NCBI GenBank assembly: GCA_900078405.1
Contig: FLTS01000001.1
Location: 186,001-250,000 of the forward strand
Origin: an uncultured Stenotrophomonas sp.
GTDB taxonomy: Bacteria; Pseudomonadota; Gammaproteobacteria; Xanthomonadales; Xanthomonadaceae
Reading direction: 5' to 3'
Length of the DNA: 64,000 nucleotides
The notes beneath the pieces were generated by a model that was not told where the DNA came from, did no database searches, and saw only the letters and a program-made list of their open reading frames with translations. The translations under genes and the position numbers were made by a program. Position 1 is the first letter of the stretch. Each line of letters starts with the position of its first letter. This document shows, piece by piece, positions 59,118-64,000 of this stretch.

Positions 59118-59286
59118 GCAGCTGACTCCAGGGAAAAGTTAAGAAAAAGTAAGCGGGGAACTCCCGTCACGGCCGCCGGTCTGAGCCCGGTGTCGTCGGT
59201 GGCGGAGCGCCTTGGCGACGGCTATCCTAACCCGTCGCCTCAAGCGGCATGGTTGCCCTGAGACATCCTTCCTGGAGAACTGTTTG

Positions 59287-59988
59287 ATGAAGTTGCGTTC
59301 TATCGCGGTCGCCGTGGCCGCCCTGGCCCTCACCGGCACCGCATTCGCCCAGGACGTTTCGTCCGAGAAGGGCAAGTTGAGTTACTACTTCGGCTACGAC
59401 TACGGCAACAACCTCAACGAGCTCACCGCCCGTGGCGAGCAGCTGGACATCGCCTCGGTGGTCAAGGGCCTGCAGGATGCCTTCGCCAAGCAGCAGCCGG
59501 CGATCACCGCCGAGCAGCTGAAGCCGGCGGTCGAAGCGTTCCAGAAGCGCGAGCAGGCCCGTGCCGCCGCCGCCAAGGCCGAGTACGAGAAGGCCGCCGC
59601 CGAGAACAAGACCCGCAGCGACCAGTTCCTGGCCGCCAACAAGGCCAAGGCCGGCGTGCAGACCCTGCCCAGCGGCGTGCAGTACCGCGTGATCGAGGCC
59701 GGCAGCGGCGGCAGCAAGCCGACCCAGGCCAGCACCGTGACGCTGCAGGTGGCCGGTCCGTTCCCCTACGGCCAGCGCCCGGAAACCGTGCAGCCGCACG
59801 ACGTGCCGGCGCTGAAGCTGAGCGAAGTGGAAATGCAGGCCATGCGCGAAACCCTGCTGCAGATGCAGCCCGGCGCCAAGTGGGAAATCACCCTGTCGCC
59901 GGACAAGGCGTTCGGCGCCGACCCGCGCACCGGCTTCCCGCCGAACGTGGCGGTGCAGTACGAAGTCAAGCTGGTCAGCGTCAAGTAA
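59287..59988 (+). CDS. Secreted FKBP-type protein with N-terminal dimerisation domain
   Basis: 233 residues: signal peptide (MKLRSIAVAVAALALTGTAFAQ), an FkpA/Mip-like N-terminal helical domain (KLSYYFGYDYGNNLNELTARGEQLDIASVVKGLQDAF, long helix EQARAAAAKAEYEKAAAENKTRSDQFLAAN) and a C-terminal FKBP-like part (VQTLPSGVQYRVIEAGSGGSKPTQASTVTLQVAGPF...). The usual FKBP core (V-x-Y-x-G-x-L-x-D-G...F-D-S) is missing: the loop reads PFPYGQRPETVQPHDVP. Likely a periplasmic chaperone with weak or no isomerase activity. GGAG precedes ATG 59287. Confidence 0.85.
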   Translation: MKLRSIAVAVAALALTGTAFAQDVSSEKGKLSYYFGYDYGNNLNELTARGEQLDIASVVKGLQDAFAKQQPAITAEQLKPAVEAFQKREQARAAAAKAEYEKAAAENKTRSDQFLAANKAKAGVQTLPSGVQYRVIEAGSGGSKPTQASTVTLQVAGPFPYGQRPETVQPHDVPALKLSEVEMQAMRETLLQMQPGAKWEITLSPDKAFGADPRTGFPPNVAVQYEVKLVSVK

Positions 59989-60006
59989 TCCGCTGCGATG
60001 ACCTGG

Positions 60007-60036
60007 ACGCGCCGGTGGTTCCCACCGGCGCGTTTT
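60007..60036 (+). terminator. Terminator of the FKBP-type gene
   Basis: CGCGCCGGTGG-TTC-CCACCGGCGCG with TTTT, 20 bp after the stop. Confidence 0.88.
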
Positions 60037-60151
60037 CGTTTCCGCAGGCAACGGCGCAGGTGCCGGGCCTGCCCGGCAGTTTCCCCGGTGTGCGGCAAGC
60101 CCCGCATCCACGCTGCCTGTGCTGTGGAGTAGGCTTGCGGAGATCCGTCTG

Positions 60152-60955
60152 ATGAATGTCCCGCCCCGTGCCATACCCAGCCCCTGCATCGGAATCTGTT
60201 CGCTGGACAGTGCCGGCCGTTGCCGTGGCTGCCTGCGTACGGGCGAGGAGATCGGCGGCTGGCTGCGCATGAACGAGTTGCAGCGCCGGCAACTGATGGA
60301 CGAGGAGTTGCCCATGCGCGCGCTGGCGTCCGGTTCGCTGGCCGCCGCGCTGCCGGGCCGGGAGCGGCTGCTGCGCGCATTGGAACCGCTGGCCACCGCA
60401 CCGACCGGGCAGGGCTGGAACCACAGCGAACTGGCCGACCTGCTGCCGGCCGGGCCGCTGGCCGAGGCCGCTGTGCTGGCCGGGCTGGTACCACGGGCGC
60501 AGGGCGTGCAGGTACTGCTCACCCGGCGCACCGAGACCCTGCGCAACCACGGCGGCCAGGTCGGTTTTCCCGGCGGGCGCATCGAGGTGGACGACCGCAG
60601 CCCGGCAATGGCGGCGCTGCGCGAGAGCTTTGAGGAAATCACCCTACCGCGCGAACAGGTGCAGGTGCTGGGCTACCTTGATCCGTTCCTCACCATTTCC
60701 AGCTACCGGGTCACGCCGGTGGTGGCGGTGATCGACCCCGGCTTCGTGCCGGTGCCGCAGCCGGCGGAAGTGGCCGAAGTGTTCGAGGTGCCGCTGGATT
60801 TCCTGATGGACCCGGCCAACCTGCACCAGGTCGAGATCGAACATGCCGGCCGCATCCGCCACGTGCTCGAATACAGTTGGCCGGGACAGCGCATCTGGGG
60901 CGCCACCGCGGCCATCCTCTACAACCTGCGTCGCCGCCTGGAGCAGAGCCCATGA
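60152..60955 (+). CDS. DUF1289-NUDIX fusion, CoA pyrophosphatase-like
   Basis: 267 residues from ATG 60152 with a GGAGAT site. The N-terminal about 60 residues are a DUF1289 unit with its cysteines (SPCIGICSLDSAGRCRGCLRTGEEIGGWLRMNELQRRQLM). The rest is a NUDIX hydrolase of the CoA pyrophosphatase (NudL/YeaB) type with LRNHGGQVGFPGGRIEVDD and the Nudix box ending AALRESFEEITL. The NUDIX part should hydrolyse CoA or related nucleotides; the DUF1289 role is unknown. The canonical REExxEE appears here as RESFEEI. Overlaps the next gene by ATGA. Confidence 0.88.
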   Translation: MNVPPRAIPSPCIGICSLDSAGRCRGCLRTGEEIGGWLRMNELQRRQLMDEELPMRALASGSLAAALPGRERLLRALEPLATAPTGQGWNHSELADLLPAGPLAEAAVLAGLVPRAQGVQVLLTRRTETLRNHGGQVGFPGGRIEVDDRSPAMAALRESFEEITLPREQVQVLGYLDPFLTISSYRVTPVVAVIDPGFVPVPQPAEVAEVFEVPLDFLMDPANLHQVEIEHAGRIRHVLEYSWPGQRIWGATAAILYNLRRRLEQSP

Positions 60956-61857
60956 ACACACCGATAGCCTCGCCGTGGACCACGCTGGTGGATGCCGCTT
61001 CGCTGGCCGCTGCCTTCATCGCCGCGCCACTGCGCATGGTCGATGCGCGCGCCGCCGCCAGCACCGCCTTGCGGCTGGTGGATGCGCGCTTCTCGCTGGC
61101 CGATCCGCAGTCCGGCGCCGCGCACTACGCGGTCGGCCACATTCCCGGCGCCGTATACGCCAGTCTCGATCGTGACCTGTCCGACCTGTCCCGGCAGGGC
61201 CATGGCCGCCACCCCTTGCCGGACAGCGATGCCTTCGCCACCACGTTGGGGCACTGGGGCATTGGCGTGGACACGCAGGTGGTGGTCTACGACGCCGGCG
61301 ACGGCAGCATGGCCGCAGCACGGCTGTGGTGGTTGCTGCGGCTGATCGGCCATCGCAATGTGGCCGTGCTCGACGGCGGATTGGCCGCCTGGCAGGCTGC
61401 CGGCGGGCGCCTGGAAGCCGGCGTGGAGCAGGTGCCGGCGTTGCCGCCGTACCCGGGCCGGTTCGACATGGCGCAGGTGGCCGGTGTCGACGAGATTTCC
61501 GCGCGGCTGTCGCAGTCGCCGGGCTGGCTGTTCGACGCGCGTGCCGGCGAGCGCTACCGCGGTGAAGTGGAGCCGCTGGACCGCGTTGCCGGCCACGTTC
61601 CCGGTGCGCTCAACCGCCCGCTCGCGCTCAACCTGCGTGATGGCCGCTTCCGCCCGGCGGCGGAACTGCGCGCGGAACTGGAACCGCTGCTGGGCGCGCA
61701 TGCGCCTGCCGAGGCGGTGATGATGTGCGGCTCCGGCGTCACTGCCTGCCACCTGCTGCTGGCCTTCGAGGTGGCCGGCCTGCACGGTGCGCGGGTGTTC
61801 GCCGATTCGTGGAGTGGCTGGTCGTCCGATCCGGCGCGCCCGGTGGCGCGGGCGTAG
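60952..61857 (+). CDS. Thiosulfate/3-mercaptopyruvate sulfurtransferase
   Basis: 301 residues, two rhodanese domains. The N-terminal inactive domain has LRLVDARFSLADPQSGAAHYAVGHIPGAVYASLDRDLSDL and VVVYDAGDGSMAAARLWWLLRLIGH; the C-terminal domain has WLFDARAGERYRGEVEPLDRVAGHVPGALNRPL and the active Cys loop MMCGSGVTACHLLLAFEVAGL. The CGSGVT loop is of the SseA (3-mercaptopyruvate) type. A short VDAR duplication near residue 30 (MVDARAAASTALRLVDARFS) is imperfect. Start overlaps the NUDIX gene stop. Confidence 0.93.
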   Translation: MNTPIASPWTTLVDAASLAAAFIAAPLRMVDARAAASTALRLVDARFSLADPQSGAAHYAVGHIPGAVYASLDRDLSDLSRQGHGRHPLPDSDAFATTLGHWGIGVDTQVVVYDAGDGSMAAARLWWLLRLIGHRNVAVLDGGLAAWQAAGGRLEAGVEQVPALPPYPGRFDMAQVAGVDEISARLSQSPGWLFDARAGERYRGEVEPLDRVAGHVPGALNRPLALNLRDGRFRPAAELRAELEPLLGAHAPAEAVMMCGSGVTACHLLLAFEVAGLHGARVFADSWSGWSSDPARPVARA

Positions 61858-61873
61858 ATATGGGGGCATGAAT

Positions 61874-61940
61874 GTAGGAGCGACGTGAGTCGCGACCGGG
61901 TTTGTCGTGAAGGCCCGGTCGCGACTCACGTCGCTCCTAC
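61874..61940. repeat. REPIN-like GTAG palindrome pair
   Basis: 27-nt perfect arms at 61874-61900 and 61914-61940 around 13 nt, variable centre GTGA. It lies between two converging genes; the right arm's TAG (minus strand) is the stop codon of the AmpD-like gene. Confidence 0.87.
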
Positions 61941-62506
61941 GAGTGGCGTGGCATGCGTTGCAGGGGGACTGCCGCCAGCACTTCCTCCCACGGGAACCGC
62001 GGCCCCGGGTCGCGCTTGCGCGGCACCCGCAGCGCCGGGTCGTCGCTGGCCGGCACCTGCTCGACATCCAGTTCCTCGTGGCCGGCGATCCAACGCAGCG
62101 CCGGCAATTGCGCTGGCAGCCAGTGCAGCAGCGCGACCAATGCATCGATCTGCACACGCGGATAGGGTTCGTCCATCGCCTGGTGGCGCGAGTCCAGCCA
62201 ATGCGGGTAGCGGCCGCGGTTGACCAGTTCGATACCTACCGAACGCGGGTTGAAACCACGCACGTGGTGGGCCACGCGCAGCACGTCCACGTACTGGTGG
62301 ATGCTGCCGTCGCGATCGATGTAGTAATGGCCACTGTTGCCGGTACCACTGGCGTAGAGCACGCGCTCGCCGTATTCGCGCGCCGTTGCCAGGTCCGGCA
62401 GTTCGGTGCAGTGGATCACCACCAGGTCGACCGCCGCCGGCTCGCGCGCCGGCAGCAACGGTTCGTAGGGCAGGGACGCGGCGTGGATGAAGGGCATGGC
62501 GGGCAT
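61937..62506 (-). CDS. N-acetylmuramoyl-L-alanine amidase, AmpD type
   Basis: 189-residue amidase_2 domain zinc enzyme. Zinc ligands fit the His in DLVVIHCTEL, the His pair in LRVAHHVRGFNPRSVGIELVNRG, and the Asp in VPRKRDPGPRFPWEEVL. No signal peptide, so a cytoplasmic role in anhydro-muropeptide recycling is likely, as for AmpD, which can affect AmpC beta-lactamase induction. Other AmpD homologues may exist outside the window. The stop codon is supplied by the GTAG repeat. Confidence 0.87.
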   Translation of the reverse strand: MPAMPFIHAASLPYEPLLPAREPAAVDLVVIHCTELPDLATAREYGERVLYASGTGNSGHYYIDRDGSIHQYVDVLRVAHHVRGFNPRSVGIELVNRGRYPHWLDSRHQAMDEPYPRVQIDALVALLHWLPAQLPALRWIAGHEELDVEQVPASDDPALRVPRKRDPGPRFPWEEVLAAVPLQRMPRHS

Positions 62507-62555
62507 CGGGCGATGCTAGCATTGCGCCCCCAGTGCTTCTGCCCGAATACCTGTG

Positions 62556-63083
62556 ATGAACCGCGGCCACTGCATTCTTTCCCACGGTTTCGAAAGCGGC
62601 CCGGAGGCGACCAAGGTCACCGCGCTGGCCGAGGTGGCGCAGCGGCTGGGCTGGAGCCACGAGCGCCCGGACTACACCGACCTGGACGCGCGCCGCGAGG
62701 TCAGCGAAGTCGGCGACGTGCCTGCGCGCCTGCAGCGCCTGATCCAGCGGGCGGGCGAAGCCGCGCGGCAGGGCCCGGTGGTGCTGGCCGGTTCCAGCCT
62801 CGGCGCCTATGTTTCGGCCATCGCCTCGCTGCACGTGCCGGTGCGCGCGCTGTTCCTGATGGTGCCGCCGACGAAGATGGGGCCGATGCCGGCGCTGGAT
62901 GCGACGGCGGTGCCGACCAGTGTCATCCACGCCTGGCATGACGAACTGATCGCGCCGGCCGAGGTCATCGGCTGGGCACGGGCGCGTGCGGCGCGGCTGC
63001 TGCTGGTCGATGACGGGCACCGGCTGGAGAACCACGTCGAAACCTCGGCGCGCGAATTCGAGGCGCTGCTCCAGACTTTGTAG
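62556..63083 (+). CDS. Small alpha/beta-hydrolase (YqiA/UPF0227-like)
   Basis: 175 residues. Motifs: CILSHGFESGPEATKVTALAEVAQRLG near the N-terminus, the nucleophile elbow VLAGSSLGAYVSAIASLHVPVRALFLM, the acidic residue region VIHAWHDELIAPAEV and the final His in LLLVDDGHRLENH, i.e. a complete Ser-Asp-His triad. Cytoplasmic esterase-like enzyme; substrate unknown. Its TAG stop is the TAG of a GTAG REP element. Divergent from the AmpD-like gene with a 49-bp gap. Confidence 0.85.
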   Translation: MNRGHCILSHGFESGPEATKVTALAEVAQRLGWSHERPDYTDLDARREVSEVGDVPARLQRLIQRAGEAARQGPVVLAGSSLGAYVSAIASLHVPVRALFLMVPPTKMGPMPALDATAVPTSVIHAWHDELIAPAEVIGWARARAARLLLVDDGHRLENHVETSAREFEALLQTL

Positions 63084-63152
63084 ATGCGGGGCTTGCCCCG
63101 CATGCGGCTTCACCGGGAAAGCTTCATGCGGGGCAAGCCCCCGCATCTACAA
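63078..63152. repeat. REPIN-like GTAG palindrome pair (second variant)
   Basis: Arms TTGTAGATGCGGGG... at 63078-63104 and complement at 63125-63152, differing by one G. Each arm has the CGGGGCTTGCCCCG hairpin seen also in unit 2 of 37833. The TAG of the left arm ends the hydrolase gene. Confidence 0.83.
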
Positions 63153-63254
63153 GGCATATGGATGGGGCAATGCCCGCAGGCCAACGGGTTGCACGGTGCT
63201 GCGGCCCGTACAATGACGCCCCCGGCCCGTTGCCGTTCCCCCGTGGTATCCCCT

Positions 63255-64000
63255 GTGAAATTCTTCGTCTCCTGTGCCAAGGGCCTGGAATACCTGCTGG
63301 CCGACGAACTGTTGGCGCTGGGCCTGCCCCGCGCCACGGCCACCATCGCCGGTGTCAACGCCGAGGGGGAGCTGCGCGATGCGCAGCGCGTGGTGCTGTG
63401 GTCGCGGCTGGCCAGCCGCGTGCTGTGGCCGCTGGCCGAGTTCGACTGCCCGGACGAGGTGGCGCTGTACCAGGGTGTGCTGGCGATGCCGTGGGAACAG
63501 CATCTGGACGCCGTGGCCGGGCGCGACAATGGCGTATAGCGTTCGTTGTCGCGCCCCGGAACAGCATCTGGACGCCGAGCTGACGCTTGCCGTCGATGCC
63601 CACGTCTCCGGCACCGCCATCACCCACGCGCGCTTCGCCGCGCAGCGGATCAAGGACGCGGTGGTGGACCGCCTGCGCGGGCAGGGCATGGAGCGGCCGT
63701 CGGTGAATGTCGAGTTCCCGGACGTGCGCATCAACCTGTCGCTGCGCAAGGGCCGGGCCACCATTTCCATCGACCTCGGCGGCGGCTCGCTGCACAAGCG
63801 CGGCTGGCGGCTGGCGCAGAACGACGCACCGCTGAAGGAGAACCTTGCCGCCGCGGTGCTGCTGCGTGCCGGCTGGCCGAAGATCCACGCCGAAGGCGGT
63901 GGTCTGCTCGACCCGATGTGCGGCGGCGGCACGCTGTTGATCGAAGGTGTGTTGATGGCCGCCGACGTCGCTCCCGGCCTGCAGCGCCACGGCAGCATCC
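63255..64000 (+). pseudogene. rlmL: 23S rRNA methyltransferase RlmL, partial and frame broken by a 64-bp insert
   Basis: N-terminal part of the rRNA guanine-N2-methyltransferase. It starts at GTG 63255 ([27 protein letters not shown]) and includes the THUMP domain ([20 protein letters not shown]...[30 protein letters not shown]) and the start of the Rossmann domain with [19 protein letters not shown]. After MPWEQHLDA a 64-bp unit with a TAG stop at 63537 and a frame change intervenes; it is bounded by a 20-bp direct repeat. Without it the protein reads [21 protein letters not shown]. The C-terminus lies outside the window. Confidence 0.88.
63494..63577. repeat. 64-bp insert in rlmL with 20-bp direct repeats
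   Basis: GGAACAGCATCTGGACGCCG occurs at 63494-63513 and 63558-63577, mismatched outside. Between them GGGCGCGACAA and TTGTCGCGCCC form an 11-bp inverted repeat around 16 nt. Confidence 0.9.

Noticed and set aside
61031..61100. VDAR duplication in the sulfurtransferase as a sixth repeat-bounded insert
   Set aside because: The longest exact match is only about 9-10 bp, far below 20, and the frame and domain remain plausible.

Overview
The window is about 64 kb of dense, GC-rich gammaproteobacterial chromosome, best placed in the Xanthomonadaceae and closest in style to Stenotrophomonas. The reasons are the cell-envelope/translation gene order (rpsB-tsf ... pyrH-frr-uppS-cdsA-dxr-rseP-bamA-lpxD-fabZ-lpxA-lpxB-rnhB-dnaE), an emrR-emrC-emrA-emrB efflux operon like the one known from S. 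maltophilia, and many small palindromes starting with GTAG like the REP elements known from that species. There is no prophage, IS element or CRISPR array. The window starts inside dnaE and ends inside rlmL.

Layout. 1-15.5 kb (minus strand): one long envelope and lipid A gene cluster with many 4-base ATGA overlaps, then frr and pyrH. 15.6-19.5 kb (minus): an HDOD-GGDEF signalling protein, tsf and rpsB. 19.5-32.5 kb (plus): map-glnD-dapD, a secreted CocE/NonD-type hydrolase, an ArsC-like protein and dapE, a beta-propeller GGDEF protein, then asnB behind what reads as an asparagine-responsive attenuator. 32.5-40.2 kb: secreted Rid-family protein, Phd/VapC-type toxin-antitoxin pair, penicillin-acylase family enzyme, bacterioferritin, thiopurine methyltransferase, parC. 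40.4-45.2 kb (plus): emrRCAB. 45.3-45.8 kb: two identical tRNA-Leu(CAG) genes. 45.8-49.3 kb: rnr and rlmB. 49.3-57.0 kb: the phosphate regulon pstS-pstS-pstC-pstA-pstB-phoU, with a divergent phosphate-type porin and 11-bp-phased PHO boxes. 57.1-64 kb: nth, crotonase, FKBP-like protein, DUF1289-NUDIX fusion, sulfurtransferase, AmpD-like amidase, small hydrolase, rlmL.

Two things stand out. First, the asnB leader (30546-30699) has every part of a classical ribosome-mediated attenuator: a 31-residue leader peptide with seven Asn codons, a 14-nt antiterminator pairing, and a competing terminator with a T run. Second, five genes (rpsB, emrC, emrB, phoU, rlmL) are each interrupted by a 48-91 bp unit bounded by a perfect 20-bp (once 21-bp) direct repeat. 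Deleting one unit restores each protein exactly; three of the five break the frame, including that of the essential rpsB. Several inserts contain reversed, diverged pieces of the same gene. The constant 20-bp overlap points to a k=21 assembly-graph artefact in a mixed sample, so these genes are probably intact in the organism, but the pattern should be checked against reads.
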